DNA of 64,000 nt from Akkermansia sp. N21116 (GCF_029854705.2 NZ_CP139035.1:1054001-1118000), one strand, 5' to 3'; numbered from the stretch's first letter, positions 1 through 8,706 are shown. Notes: generated from the letters alone by a model not told the origin. Numbers and translations: made by a program.

Positions 1-1
1 A

Positions 2-130
2 AAAAAATTAAATAAAATAACGATTCAAATTGTAGATTACCCTAAAAATGAATATATTAGTTATGATTATATAAATATGATTACTCCGGCAAAAGAAACA
101 TCGCGTTTCAATTCGTATATAATTAAATAA
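2..130 (+). CDS. C-terminal end of an unidentified protein (cut by window edge)
   Basis: An open frame enters from the left window edge and reaches a TAA at 128-130, leaving 42 codons that end SYIIK. The composition is AT-rich like the genes that follow, with ordinary lysine, isoleucine and tyrosine codons. No domain can be recognised from so short a tail, and there is no start codon in view. It could also be chance open sequence, because stop codons in the other frames are only moderately frequent here. Confidence 0.3.
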   Translation, partial: KKLNKITIQIVDYPKNEYISYDYINMITPAKETSRFNSYIIK

Positions 131-496
131 TTAAAAAGTTAATTAAATTCTCTATTTCAATTATTTATTGGAAAATAATATATCGAAATTTTTTGTGATA
201 TATCCCTAGTTCGAAGTTGTGTGTTCCCGGTCGTCAATTAGTTAATATGAAGAAATTGTATTACAAACATCACAAACTGATACAGACATTAGAATTTCGC
301 AATGTCATTCGTATTGTATAGAATGCTCCAGAAGGAATGTCGTTTGAAACAAAATTGAGGACAGTTCAGAAATTGCATCGTAAAATAATAGATGGTGAAG
401 ACATATTGATACAACCCAGACAACAAGTGATTCGTTGAGCATTATGTCTTGTAGAATATCCTATTTACAGCATTAAAAATATTTATTGAAGTAAGA
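131..496. other. AT-rich intergenic stretch with a possible gene remnant
   Basis: No convincing complete gene is seen in these 366 bases. A frame open from 322 to 438, with an ATG at 337, would encode 33 residues ending QQVIR. Its content resembles real coding sequence more than random AT-rich DNA, so it may be a decayed gene fragment. A second short frame at 247-321 encodes about 24 residues. Neither has a recognisable domain or ribosome binding site. Confidence 0.3.
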
Positions 497-919
497 GTGA
501 CAAAAATAAATTCCCAATTGCTGGTTATATTGTTGGTATCCTGTTACAATAACGACGTTGTTCTCGACAAGGAAATCAAGACGAAAATATCTACTATTGA
601 TGTGAGTAAGATAGAATCATTGAATGATATTTTGGATAAGCTCAATATCAATTCTGCATTTTCATTCTGTGGCGAACGAGGAAATCGTGAAATCTTCCAA
701 CTTGAAAATAATGGATTGGTGATCGATTTAATACCCAGAGAACCACAACCTATCATCCCTTCCAATATAGATAATCTTCTGGCAGACAATAAATTGACGG
801 CAGGTAAGAAATCTTGTGAATCAAGGTATGAATATAAAAAATGTCGCAACGAATACCGAGGTGTTAATATTTACAGTCATGGAATACTAATGGCTACGAA
901 ACATATTTCTTTAAATTAA
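497..919 (+). CDS. small putative lipoprotein, unknown function
   Basis: A 140-residue protein starting at a GTG. The N-terminus has a short hydrophobic stretch followed by LLVSC at residues 12-16, which fits a lipobox with Cys16 as the lipidated residue, although the positively charged n-region is short. The rest is hydrophilic and contains several cysteines (around residues 58, 107 and 116). No known domain was recognised. It lies 16 bases before the Sel1-repeat gene on the same strand and shares its AT-rich composition, so the two may be co-transcribed. The GTG start has no clear ribosome binding site, so the exact start is uncertain. Confidence 0.5.
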   Translation: MTKINSQLLVILLVSCYNNDVVLDKEIKTKISTIDVSKIESLNDILDKLNINSAFSFCGERGNREIFQLENNGLVIDLIPREPQPIIPSNIDNLLADNKLTAGKKSCESRYEYKKCRNEYRGVNIYSHGILMATKHISLN

Positions 920-935
920 TGAAAAATAAATCCAT

Positions 936-2069
936 ATGAAAAATAGTTTGCAATCATGCATACATAAAGTATTATTTATAATATATTGTTGTATTTCGAC
1001 GGCATTAGCATTTTGGGTCCCTCCGGAGTCATTTGAGGATCTTGTGAATAGTTCGGAACTCATTATTACGGCAAAAGTTGGTCGTGTGCACATTGAAGAG
1101 AATAACAGCTACGTTCTATTAGAACCCATTGATGTATTATATGGTATCAATATACCGGAAATTCGGTTGGGAATTACTATTCCAGAAGTTTATTGTCCTA
1201 TTATTTGCTACAATGCTGGAAGAAAATATTATAATGGTGACGGGATCATAAAATACAAAGATCTCAAGAATGAGAGTTGCTACATTATTGAAGAAGATAA
1301 AAAATATTTATTTTTTCTTGAAATTTCGCGATGGCCTCAATCACCGTCATTTGGACTTTTAGACAAAGTTGAAGATTTTCCCCGCTCTTTTCTTCCATCT
1401 AATCCATCACTGGATTGTGTAATAGCTCGTCTTGAGGGAGATAAAATTATCAATTGGCCCTTTTCCATTGAGGGAAAAGTTATCGCTGACGATAACCTAC
1501 AATATCCGCCATTGGATTTTCAGGAAGTGAAAAGACAACTTATGTTGACTATTGATAAACAACATAAAAATGCTTTGGAAATGGCGAAAATGGGTGACCA
1601 GAGGGCTCAATATTTGATGTTTTATTATTCGGCCATGGGTGTAGGAATGAAACGCGACTTGCAACAAGCGTACTATTGGATGAACAAAACACCTTATGAC
1701 CCTTATCTTAAAGCTCAAATGGAAGAAATTAGAGAAACTCCGGAAGGGAATGAAAAAGCAATCAGTTACTACAAAGAGTTAGCCGATGATAATAATCTTC
1801 TCGCTCAATATCATTTAGCAAGGGCCTACTATGAAGGGAAAATGCTTCCACGAGATGATCGGAAATCTTTTGAATGGCTTTATTCGGCAGCACTTCGAGA
1901 ATTACCTGCTGCTCAATTAAAATTATCGGCCTATTATGCCCACGGAATAGGGACAAAAATTAATCTCATTCATTCCTGGCGTTGGCGCCTACGCGCCATG
2001 AAAAATGATTATCTTCCAGCCCTATATATGCCTTATCCGGCCTATGAATTATCCTCATTTAAAAATTAA
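936..2069 (+). CDS. exported Sel1-like repeat protein
   Basis: A 377-residue protein with a signal peptide (basic start, hydrophobic residues about 12-26, likely cleavage near ALA-FW). The middle (residues about 30-190) is unrecognised. The C-terminal half carries Sel1-like/TPR-type repeats: around 213-245 (AKMGDQRAQYLMFYYSAMGV), 285-320 (AQYHLARAYYEG) and 325-355 (AQLKLSAYYAHGIGT). Sel1 repeats form alpha-alpha hairpins that scaffold protein interactions, often in exported or membrane-associated regulators. The gene follows the small lipoprotein and is AT-rich relative to the core of the window. Its partners are unknown. The family call rests on repeat pattern alone but is fairly clear. Confidence 0.75.
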   Translation: MKNSLQSCIHKVLFIIYCCISTALAFWVPPESFEDLVNSSELIITAKVGRVHIEENNSYVLLEPIDVLYGINIPEIRLGITIPEVYCPIICYNAGRKYYNGDGIIKYKDLKNESCYIIEEDKKYLFFLEISRWPQSPSFGLLDKVEDFPRSFLPSNPSLDCVIARLEGDKIINWPFSIEGKVIADDNLQYPPLDFQEVKRQLMLTIDKQHKNALEMAKMGDQRAQYLMFYYSAMGVGMKRDLQQAYYWMNKTPYDPYLKAQMEEIRETPEGNEKAISYYKELADDNNLLAQYHLARAYYEGKMLPRDDRKSFEWLYSAALRELPAAQLKLSAYYAHGIGTKINLIHSWRWRLRAMKNDYLPALYMPYPAYELSSFKN

Positions 2070-2173
2070 TATAATATAAAAAGGTCAGGAAATTACGGTT
2101 GCATATTCCAAATTAATAATGACTAGAAAAAATAAAGTGTGTTAACACTCAACATTTTTATTATGTTGATACA

Positions 2174-2278
2174 ATGAGTAGTAAAAGATATATTACAGTA
2201 TTTGTTTCTTGTGCCTTCCTGCTTGTAAAGTCTTACGTCGATAAAACGATCATAGTATCTCACACAGAATCAATTGAT
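2174..2278 (+). repeat. direct repeat, copy 1 of a duplicated gene leader
   Basis: This 105-base segment is about 87% identical to 3022-3126, in the same orientation and 848 bases apart. Homology starts at the ATG and ends sharply after codon 35. About 11 of the 14 differences change an amino acid, which is unusual for two copies of a conserved signal peptide. Confidence 0.75.
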
Positions 2279-2368
2279 GAAATGGAATGCATCGCTTGTG
2301 ATGATTCAATTGTTTTATGTGTATTAAAGAAATTTCGCTGTCTATGGTTTAAATTTATATTTTACTAA
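2174..2368 (+). pseudogene. truncated copy of the leader of the gene at 3022
   Basis: The first 35 codons match the first 35 codons of the gene at 3022-4005 (26 of 35 residues and about 91 of 105 bases identical by hand alignment), including the signal peptide and the shared segment IIVSHTESID. After codon 35 the two diverge abruptly and this frame stops after 64 residues. It is probably the 5' remnant of a duplicated gene, although a short secreted peptide that kept only the leader cannot be excluded. The next frame begins at 2371 in a different reading phase. Confidence 0.6.
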
Positions 2369-2370
2369 AT

Positions 2371-2823
2371 ATGTTTTTAGCATTATATTCATGTCTTAGT
2401 GTTCTTGGTCTGTCTATCAATAATGACCTCGTTTCGGTTAATTCATCAAATGATTTTTCTGTTTGTGTGTATTGTGAAAAATTTGATTCAGGAGACTTAA
2501 TAAAATATGTAAAACAGCGATTTGTATTAAGAGATAATAAAATAAAGCACTATTCGACAATATTTATATTTTATTATAAAGGTTGCAATTCTGGAGTAAC
2601 TGAAATATTTGTGCAAAAAAATGAATATGGAAATCATATCATACAGTGGGATTATTCCAAAGCCAAGAGTGTTAGAACGACTACAACAGAAACTAGTCCA
2701 TGGCCATGTGGAGTCAATTTCTATACCTATGATAAAATTAAATCCATTTTAGAGGCACAATTCATTTATCGGACTAAATGGTATTTTATAAATAGTTTAA
2801 AAAGTTTTTGTGAAAATTATTGA
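2371..2823 (+). CDS. putative exported protein, unknown function
   Basis: A 150-residue protein starting at ATG 2371 with a hydrophobic N-terminus (residues about 2-17) that could be a signal peptide. The remainder is rich in Tyr, Lys, Ser and Cys (Cys at about 32, 35, 68 and 110), suggesting a small disulphide-containing or beta-rich extracytoplasmic protein. No known domain was recognised. It starts 2 bases after the stop of the truncated leader copy, in a different frame, so it might be the displaced body of that gene after a frameshift. Its sequence does not resemble the body of the gene at 3022. Confidence 0.45.
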   Translation: MFLALYSCLSVLGLSINNDLVSVNSSNDFSVCVYCEKFDSGDLIKYVKQRFVLRDNKIKHYSTIFIFYYKGCNSGVTEIFVQKNEYGNHIIQWDYSKAKSVRTTTTETSPWPCGVNFYTYDKIKSILEAQFIYRTKWYFINSLKSFCENY

Positions 2824-3021
2824 ATTTGATGGAATTGTTAAAATCTAATCGAAAGATAAATTCCCAATATTGTATTACAAGCATTGGATGAAGTTTTATG
2901 AATATTCCAAATGATGATATATCTGAAGATTTAAAGCATGAATATATTTGTAATTCAGGATGAATTTCATTTTTAATAGAATCATTATGAGTAAAGTGGA
3001 GAATTTCGTAGGTTTGTTAAA

Positions 3022-3126
3022 ATGAGTAGTAAAATATATATTAAAATATTTGTTTTTTGTGTCTTCTCGCTTACAAAATCTTACGCCGATAAGGCGATCA
3101 TAGTATCTCACACAGAATCGATTGAT
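3022..3126 (+). repeat. direct repeat, copy 2 of a duplicated gene leader
   Basis: Partner of 2174-2278. It encodes the signal peptide and the first mature residues of the intact gene at 3022-4005. The boundary of similarity falls inside the coding sequence, not at a gene end. Confidence 0.75.
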
Positions 3127-4005
3127 TCATTTGGTGATGACAAGGTAGCTATGATTTCCCGTGAAAACAGGAAGAGAGAATTTGAAGAAAGAGTTATTGC
3201 GTATGAAGAAAAGATTCCGCATGAATTGGGAAGACAATTTGATCGCATACCTGATGGAAAAGAAGATTATTATCCACTAATGCCGAAGGAAGATCGTGTT
3301 TTTTGGATTGACGTTTTCAAAAACTATACAAATTATAGTTTGAATGAAAAGCCGACTAGACCGACATTTCTTTGCGACAAGGTTTCGGAAACAAATGTTT
3401 GGAAAGCGTTCCTGTATTCACAATTTCCCGACTTGGATCTATGTCTTTATCTAAAACGTGGAGACAGTCCCATTCCTGTCTTCGTGATACTCAATCAAGG
3501 TCATATTATCAGCCTTCATTCTGATCAATTCAATAAATCCGGGATGAGAGGCAATCTGGATTCAATAGACTATGCAATTAGTCAAGGAGGTGATTTTTTT
3601 AAAACATGGCTAAAGCACTTCAAAGATTCTCTCCATACAAAAAAACTGGATGACAGGACATACATGAAAATAATGGAGGTGTTTTCAAAAATAATTTCTC
3701 AAAGTCGAGAGGCTGATGATCTGCATTATGCGACAGATCTCTATCAGACAGACATCAACATGATTCGCCATTTTAATCACCTCGGATCACGCCCCGTTTT
3801 CAATCAGAACATTCAAATATTCATCCAGGGTAAAACAGGAAATTGTGAATACAGCATGGCGGAGCTCTACTTGGATAATGAACTTCCTAAAATTATTTTA
3901 TTTTTCATATACGATCTATCAAACCAAAAAATGGATTATGATTATCTGGAAGACAAGTATTTCAAGCCCATGGGTATTCGGATCAAGAACAATGAAGTAG
4001 AATAG
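3022..4005 (+). CDS. exported protein, unknown function
   Basis: A 327-residue protein with a probable signal peptide (MSSK start, hydrophobic residues about 6-18, cleavage near SYA-DK). The mature part is charged and mixed alpha/beta in character with no transmembrane segment. Residues about 45-60 are strongly charged and may form a helix. No known domain, catalytic motif or repeat was recognised. The first 35 codons are duplicated at 2174-2278. It is AT-rich like its neighbours, and the next gene is convergent on the minus strand 18 bases away. It could belong to a lineage-specific family of surface or periplasmic proteins, but the sequence gives no function. Confidence 0.6.
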   Translation: MSSKIYIKIFVFCVFSLTKSYADKAIIVSHTESIDSFGDDKVAMISRENRKREFEERVIAYEEKIPHELGRQFDRIPDGKEDYYPLMPKEDRVFWIDVFKNYTNYSLNEKPTRPTFLCDKVSETNVWKAFLYSQFPDLDLCLYLKRGDSPIPVFVILNQGHIISLHSDQFNKSGMRGNLDSIDYAISQGGDFFKTWLKHFKDSLHTKKLDDRTYMKIMEVFSKIISQSREADDLHYATDLYQTDINMIRHFNHLGSRPVFNQNIQIFIQGKTGNCEYSMAELYLDNELPKIILFFIYDLSNQKMDYDYLEDKYFKPMGIRIKNNEVE

Positions 4006-4023
4006 TTCAAATCATATCTAGTC

Positions 4024-4494
4024 CTATTCCTCAGAGGCTGGCATCTTGGTACATCTTTTTTGCGGTATGCCCATCAACAAGGCGAATTCACAATCTGTCT
4101 CAAAACGTTGGTGGCAGTTCCTGCATTCGATTTCCAATTTTTCTTCTTCGGACATATCGAAATTATTATTTTTTGTATAATAGTAATAGGTATGTCTGTT
4201 GCCGCACAATGGGCAAGGTATTGACGTCATTTTTCTTGTACGGTACAATATCAGCGGTATGCCGCATAGAACGATGAATCCCATGATGATATACTCCATG
4301 GAAACCCATTGGTTCTTCAGAGATACGATTGTTACAAGGATGGCGAGGATAAACGATGTGAAAGCAAGTATAATTGTTTTCCAAAAGACAGTGCGAATAT
4401 ATTCATAGCACGGAATAATCAATGGATTTTTTTCGCACGTGTATTTTCCGGAAAATCTACCATTCATCAGATCGTTTAATTTCCTTTTTCCCAT
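4024..4494 (-). CDS. membrane protein with C-terminal zinc ribbon
   Basis: A 156-residue protein from ATG 4494; an in-frame TTG at 4551 would add 19 residues. Two transmembrane helices lie at about residues 36-60 and 67-85, followed by CPLCG near residue 95 and CRNCHQ near residue 128, a four-cysteine zinc ribbon. The ATG is preferred because a TATACA hexamer ends 5 bases upstream, matching the promoter layout of other genes here. Two helices plus a soluble zinc ribbon suggest a small inner-membrane protein with a cytoplasmic metal-binding domain. Its role is unknown. It faces the island genes tail to tail. Confidence 0.55.
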   Translation of the reverse strand: MGKRKLNDLMNGRFSGKYTCEKNPLIIPCYEYIRTVFWKTIILAFTSFILAILVTIVSLKNQWVSMEYIIMGFIVLCGIPLILYRTRKMTSIPCPLCGNRHTYYYYTKNNNFDMSEEEKLEIECRNCHQRFETDCEFALLMGIPQKRCTKMPASEE

Positions 4495-4893
4495 GGTTGT
4501 GTATAGTCGATTTTTAGATTCTATCCCATGAACAGATGTATTGATAGTCAACGATCCAAATGGGCTGAATTCTTCCGAATAAGTACGCGGAAGTAACTTT
4601 TGTACATGCTAGCTCATGATACAGCAGGCTCAATACCAAAGTGTAGCTGCCCGACTCTTGTTGGCTCTTTGGATACTAGAGGTGAGCTCTGTAATCGTGG
4701 TTTACTGGCTGTTGTAGGAGGCTCCCCATGCGAGGCCGGCAAGAAGGGAAAACCTGTTGGTCAGTGTGAGGCTGGTCTGCCTGTTGATGTTGTGCGTCTT
4801 GCGTTGTTCGGTAGTATGAATAGGAGAAGCTGCCCCATGGGGATGAGGCAGCTTCTGTTGTGAGGGGTGGGTGTTTGTGGGACGTGGGCAGGA
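4495..4893. other. boundary between the AT-rich island and the GC-rich core
   Basis: No gene is confidently assigned. Base composition switches from AT-rich to GC-rich near 4600. A plus-strand frame at 4600-4863 is open for 87 residues with Gly, Cys and Arg-rich content, but has no recognised domain and overlaps the hairpin behind the GH89 gene. It may be a remnant of an inserted or lost gene. Confidence 0.3.
4825..4856 (-). terminator. hairpin downstream of the GH89 gene
   Basis: A perfect 10-bp inverted repeat (AGAAGCTGCC and GGCAGCTTCT) flanks a 12-base loop, 37 bases beyond the GH89 stop codon. A strong T-run is not present after the stem on the minus strand, so it may be a weak terminator or an RNA-stabilising 3' hairpin. 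Confidence 0.5.
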
Positions 4894-7227
4894 TCAGGAT
4901 ACTTTGGCTTCGCCGAGGTTTTCGTTTCTGGGGCCTTTGTCGGTGTTGGGCAGAGGGACATTGCCGTATTCCTTGGCGAGTTCCTTGTATTTGCCGAACA
5001 AGCGCCGGACGGTTTCGAGCTCGTCGCCCTGGATGACCGGGGTTCTGGCTTTGCCGGGGGTCTTGACGAAGTTTTCTTCCCATTGGGCGAGTTCCTTGTA
5101 GAAACCATTGGCTCTCCAGGCTTCGCGTCCGTGAACCATGGGGAGTTTATCCTCGTTGTAGTCGGTACCGTCGTCGAGGTGTTTCCGGAGCATATCGTAG
5201 AACATCTGCCAGCGGTGCCGGTAGAAACCTTCGATCAGGCCGCTCCATTCGCGCCAGCTGTAGTCGAAGATGATGGGATCCCCGGCGGTGCCTTCACCCC
5301 AGGAAGTGACTAGGGATGTCGCATCACGTTCCAGAAGTTCCTTTTCCTGCGGAGTAGTGCCCCAGGCGGTGGCTTCCGTAAGCCAGCGATCGAAGTTGAA
5401 TTCGCGGCGCGTGCGCAGAAGGGTATCCGTGTCGGACAAGAGTTCGAGGAAGCGCGTCGAGTGCTTGACGAATTCGGCTTTATCTTTGTTCTTAAAGGCT
5501 TCTGCGGCTTTGGCATGGATGGCCTGCCCGAGGTTGGATTGGATCTGGCGCTGGACGTCGACGATGTCGAAGAGGTAGGGTTTGGAGTTCTTCATCTTGT
5601 CGGCATCCTTCAGGAGGTTTTCCTGGGCACGATAGAGCAATTCGGTGGGGTAGGGGATATGGAATCCGGCGTTAGGGCCTGACTTTTTGGGTTTGAGCGC
5701 CGGACGGGCGGCGATGATGGAGCTGTTTTCCGTGCCGTTGGTTCCCTTGCGGTAGGGGCCTTCGAGCAGAAGCATCCATGCTTCTTCCGCGGCTGGGGAT
5801 TGGGTGCCGTAACGGCGTTCCGCATAGTCTTTCAGCCATGTTTTGAGATCGACTGCGTCCTCGTGGAGAGGCATTTCGAAAGTCAGATCGTAATAGACCG
5901 GGTTTTGTTCGATTCCTTCCATGAAGAGACCGGAACCGCAGGCGTTGGGGGCTTCCTTGCGGGCCTGGGCGTATTGATTGGAGGCGATGAGGGGGAGGTC
6001 TCCGTGCATGTTGATACGCCCGCCGAAGTTGTGGAGGTTGCCGGCGATGAAGGGGTGCCCCCAGAAATTCTGATGTTGTTTGCGTTTGGAGCCGTTGAGG
6101 TCGAGCATGATGAGGTTGTTGACCGGGACAGCGTCGACGATGGGCTTGTACATGCTCCAGCATTGCATGGCCCAGACGGAGCCGGGGTGGAAGGACTGAA
6201 AGAGTTCGTGAATGGCCTTGCCGACGGCGGGCAGGTATTCCGGGGTATGGACGGGAGGACTGCTTTCATGGAAGGGGTCGGCGGCATAGACGCCGTGGGC
6301 TCCGAAAAGTTTTTTCTGTTCTTCCAGGAAGGTGCGTCCGATCTGGGCGAAAAGCGGATCCAGGGGATCGAGCTGGGCGGCACCGGGGAATCCGCACCAT
6401 CTGCCCTGGAGGCTGATTTTGGCTTCCGGATATTTGTCCTTGAGTTCGCGGGGGACGAAGCCGGTGAACCCTTGCTGGATAGGTTGCATGCCAAGTTCCA
6501 GCTGGCGTTCCATGATCTGTTTTCCGAGGGTGATGTGGCTGTCGATCCAGGACTTGGGCAGGGGCCCTCCTACTCCCTGAAGGTTTTGCATCCATTGCCA
6601 GGCGAAGTGTCCGGGGCCGGAAAGGAAGCGGCGGGCTTCCTCATCGGAGAACTTGAACTTGAGGAGGGTGTTGTACCACACGGCTTCCAGTCCCACAGGA
6701 GACAGCGGCATGTTGATGCCGTTCATCGCCATGAAGTCGAGTTCTCGCTCCCAGCGTTTCCAGTCCCACCAGGCGGCGGAGTAGCTGACGGTGCAGTAAT
6801 TGAGGTAGGCGCGGAACTTCTGGTCGATGACCTTGCGTTCTTTTTTGTCGGGAAGAGGGAGGGTTTGGGGCAGGTTCAATTGATCTCCGAACCAGGAGAA
6901 GTGTCCTTTGGCCGTATATTTGATGTATTGGTTGAATGCCATGGCCAGCGAGACGGGGTTATTGCCCCTCAGGACGATTTTGCCGTCACGGGTATCGATT
7001 TCAAATACATCCCGATCCTGATCCCGGGGGATGATCTCCAGTGTGAATTGCCCGGAATATCCCGGCAGAACACGGTTGATTAGTTCTGTGGCTACACGGA
7101 TTTGATGGTCTGCCGTGACGGGTTGCGATGGAGATGCCGCGGCATGCAGCTCTTCCTGTGCTTCCACAAAGGGGGACAAGGCGAGCAATGCCAGTGGCAT
7201 TAGGGAACAAAGAAAAGGAATTTTCAT
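4894..7227 (-). CDS. secreted alpha-N-acetylglucosaminidase, GH89
   Basis: A 777-residue GH89 (NAGLU family) enzyme, which removes terminal alpha-linked N-acetylglucosamine, for example from gastric mucin O-glycans or heparan-type chains. The start is ATG 7227, giving a signal peptide (MKIPFLCSLMPLALLALSPF). A longer frame upstream lacks export features. An N-terminal beta domain (about 45-130) precedes the TIM-barrel domain (AAWWDWKRWERELDFMAMNG near 151-170) and a helical C-terminal domain. Glu321 in DPFHES and Glu437 in MEGIEQNP align by motif with the two catalytic glutamates of the family. Length is normal for GH89. It is divergent from folC. Confidence 0.93.
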   Translation of the reverse strand: MKIPFLCSLMPLALLALSPFVEAQEELHAAASPSQPVTADHQIRVATELINRVLPGYSGQFTLEIIPRDQDRDVFEIDTRDGKIVLRGNNPVSLAMAFNQYIKYTAKGHFSWFGDQLNLPQTLPLPDKKERKVIDQKFRAYLNYCTVSYSAAWWDWKRWERELDFMAMNGINMPLSPVGLEAVWYNTLLKFKFSDEEARRFLSGPGHFAWQWMQNLQGVGGPLPKSWIDSHITLGKQIMERQLELGMQPIQQGFTGFVPRELKDKYPEAKISLQGRWCGFPGAAQLDPLDPLFAQIGRTFLEEQKKLFGAHGVYAADPFHESSPPVHTPEYLPAVGKAIHELFQSFHPGSVWAMQCWSMYKPIVDAVPVNNLIMLDLNGSKRKQHQNFWGHPFIAGNLHNFGGRINMHGDLPLIASNQYAQARKEAPNACGSGLFMEGIEQNPVYYDLTFEMPLHEDAVDLKTWLKDYAERRYGTQSPAAEEAWMLLLEGPYRKGTNGTENSSIIAARPALKPKKSGPNAGFHIPYPTELLYRAQENLLKDADKMKNSKPYLFDIVDVQRQIQSNLGQAIHAKAAEAFKNKDKAEFVKHSTRFLELLSDTDTLLRTRREFNFDRWLTEATAWGTTPQEKELLERDATSLVTSWGEGTAGDPIIFDYSWREWSGLIEGFYRHRWQMFYDMLRKHLDDGTDYNEDKLPMVHGREAWRANGFYKELAQWEENFVKTPGKARTPVIQGDELETVRRLFGKYKELAKEYGNVPLPNTDKGPRNENLGEAKVS

Positions 7228-7409
7228 ATCGTACAGGATACGCATACAATTGGGGGATCTTTCTAAAAATTGGTAGTTTGTGAAGAGAAAAGCATCTAGG
7301 GAGAATCGGAATACTCCATGGTTCGTTCCTGGCGAGAGCCCGGAAGTCCTTTTTCTGGAAGCTTTCCTCCCTGCCGGCTGGGAAAGGCGGGGGCTGGCGG
7401 CAGTTATGA

Positions 7410-7437
7410 TTGCGTCCCGGAAAAAATGAATTATAGA
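7410..7437 (+). promoter_or_regulatory. predicted folC promoter (near-leaderless)
   Basis: TTGCGT at 7410-7415, a 16-base spacer, and TATAGA at 7432-7437. Only 7 bases separate the -10 hexamer from ATG 7445, so transcription would begin at or next to the start codon. No Shine-Dalgarno sequence is visible. Confidence 0.5.
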
Positions 7438-7444
7438 TGAGCGC

Positions 7445-8662
7445 ATGAATTTGAAGTCGGCACTGGACTGGTTGTACTCGACGCAGTTGTTCGGAATCAA
7501 GCTGGGGCTTGAGGGTACCCGCAGGCTGTTGGAGGCAGCGGACGCCTATCCGTCGGAGGATGTGTGCGTCGTACATGTGGCAGGAACCAATGGCAAGGGA
7601 TCTGTCTGTGCCATGCTGGAGGCTTTGGGGAGGAGTTCGGGCTTGAAGACTGGGATGTTTACGTCTCCTCATTTAGTAGATTTCAGGGAAAGAATCCGGG
7701 TGAACGGAGTCATGATTCCCGAGGATGCGTTGCTGAGGCTTTTGGTGGAGGTGCGGGATTTGGTGGCGGAGTGGGATCCTCATCCGACGTTTTTCGAATT
7801 GGCTCTGGCTGTTGCGTTGAAATACTTCAAGGAATGCGGAGTTAAGTTTCTGGTTTTGGAAACAGGCCTGGGGGGGCGCCTGGATGCGACGAATGCCGTT
7901 CCCAAGGATCTGGCCGTGCTGGCTCCCATCGGCATGGATCACCAGCAGTACCTCGGCGATACGCTGGAATTGATTGCTGCGGAGAAAGCCGGAATCATTA
8001 CCGCAGGGCGGCCTGTTGTTTCCGCCGTTCAGGAACCGGAGGTTGCCGGCGTGATTGCCCGCCGCGCGGCGGAACTGGGCTCTCCTCTGGCCATTGCCGG
8101 GCATACGGATGGGGTTCCCCAGCCTTCTTTACCCGGTGCCCACCAGAGGAGGAATGCCGCCCTGGCTCTCCTGGCGATGAAAACGCTCCATCTTCTGCCT
8201 TCCCGTAGTGTGGCGGAGGCGGCGTTGTCCTCCTTGTCCTGGCCGGGTAGATTTCAGGAACTGGAAGGAGGACTCATGGTGCTGGATGGCGCCCACAATC
8301 CGCATGCCGCCCGGGTGCTTGCAGAGACCTGGAGGGAGCGTTTCGGCGATGACAAGGCTGCTCTTGTGTTTGCCGCATCCGCAGACAAGAACATTCACGG
8401 TGTTCTGGAACTGATTGCTCCTTTGGCAGGAGAATGGCACCTGGTCCCGTGTACGTCACCCAGGATTTTGGGAGTGGGCGACATGAAATGCCTGGTTGAG
8501 GCCTTTTCGTCGGTTCCGGTTGTCTGCCATGACAGTCTTGAAACCGGTTTGAAGGCCGCCCGGAACAGTGGATGCCGCGTCCTGGTGACGGGGTCCCTGT
8601 TTTTACTGGGTGATGTCCTGGGGCTGTTCGCCGGGGAAGGCCGCAGAGCGACTGTTCAATGA
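7445..8662 (+). CDS. folC: bifunctional folylpolyglutamate synthase / dihydrofolate synthase
   Basis: A 405-residue Mur-ligase-like ATP-dependent enzyme that joins L-glutamate to dihydropteroate and extends the glutamate tail of folates in the cytoplasm. The P-loop GTNGKGS is at residues 47-53, followed by the family segment TSPHLVDFRERI (about 74-85) and LETGLGGRLDATN (about 138-150). The C-terminal Mur ligase domain contains LDGAHNPHAA near 280. Length is normal. The ATG at 7445 is supported by the adjacent predicted promoter. It is divergent from the GH89 gene and convergent with the thioredoxin-fold gene. Confidence 0.93.
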   Translation: MNLKSALDWLYSTQLFGIKLGLEGTRRLLEAADAYPSEDVCVVHVAGTNGKGSVCAMLEALGRSSGLKTGMFTSPHLVDFRERIRVNGVMIPEDALLRLLVEVRDLVAEWDPHPTFFELALAVALKYFKECGVKFLVLETGLGGRLDATNAVPKDLAVLAPIGMDHQQYLGDTLELIAAEKAGIITAGRPVVSAVQEPEVAGVIARRAAELGSPLAIAGHTDGVPQPSLPGAHQRRNAALALLAMKTLHLLPSRSVAEAALSSLSWPGRFQELEGGLMVLDGAHNPHAARVLAETWRERFGDDKAALVFAASADKNIHGVLELIAPLAGEWHLVPCTSPRILGVGDMKCLVEAFSSVPVVCHDSLETGLKAARNSGCRVLVTGSLFLLGDVLGLFAGEGRRATVQ

Positions 8663-8669
8663 TTCCCCT

Positions 8670-8706
8670 TCTCCCCCCGGATTTTTACGGGAAAAACAGG
8701 GGGAGA
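8670..8706. terminator. possible bidirectional terminator between convergent genes
   Basis: An 8-bp inverted repeat (TCTCCCCC and GGGGGAGA) surrounds a 21-base loop between the folC stop and the stop of the convergent thioredoxin-fold gene. A short A-rich run follows on the plus strand but no clear T-run, so this is a weak call. Confidence 0.3.

Noticed and set aside
2174-2823. One frameshifted gene joining the leader copy to the frame at 2371
   Set aside because: The phases differ and the body does not resemble the body of the intact gene at 3022, so the link could not be supported; two separate entries were kept.
1-4560. Prophage or integrative element as the source of the left island
   Set aside because: No integrase, portal, capsid, relaxase or attachment-site repeat was recognised; composition alone does not show a phage.
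5800-7083. A 427-residue plus-strand frame opposite the GH89 gene
   Set aside because: It is the antisense of a long, well-supported coding sequence; GC-rich genes often leave such frames open, and no start signal or domain was seen.
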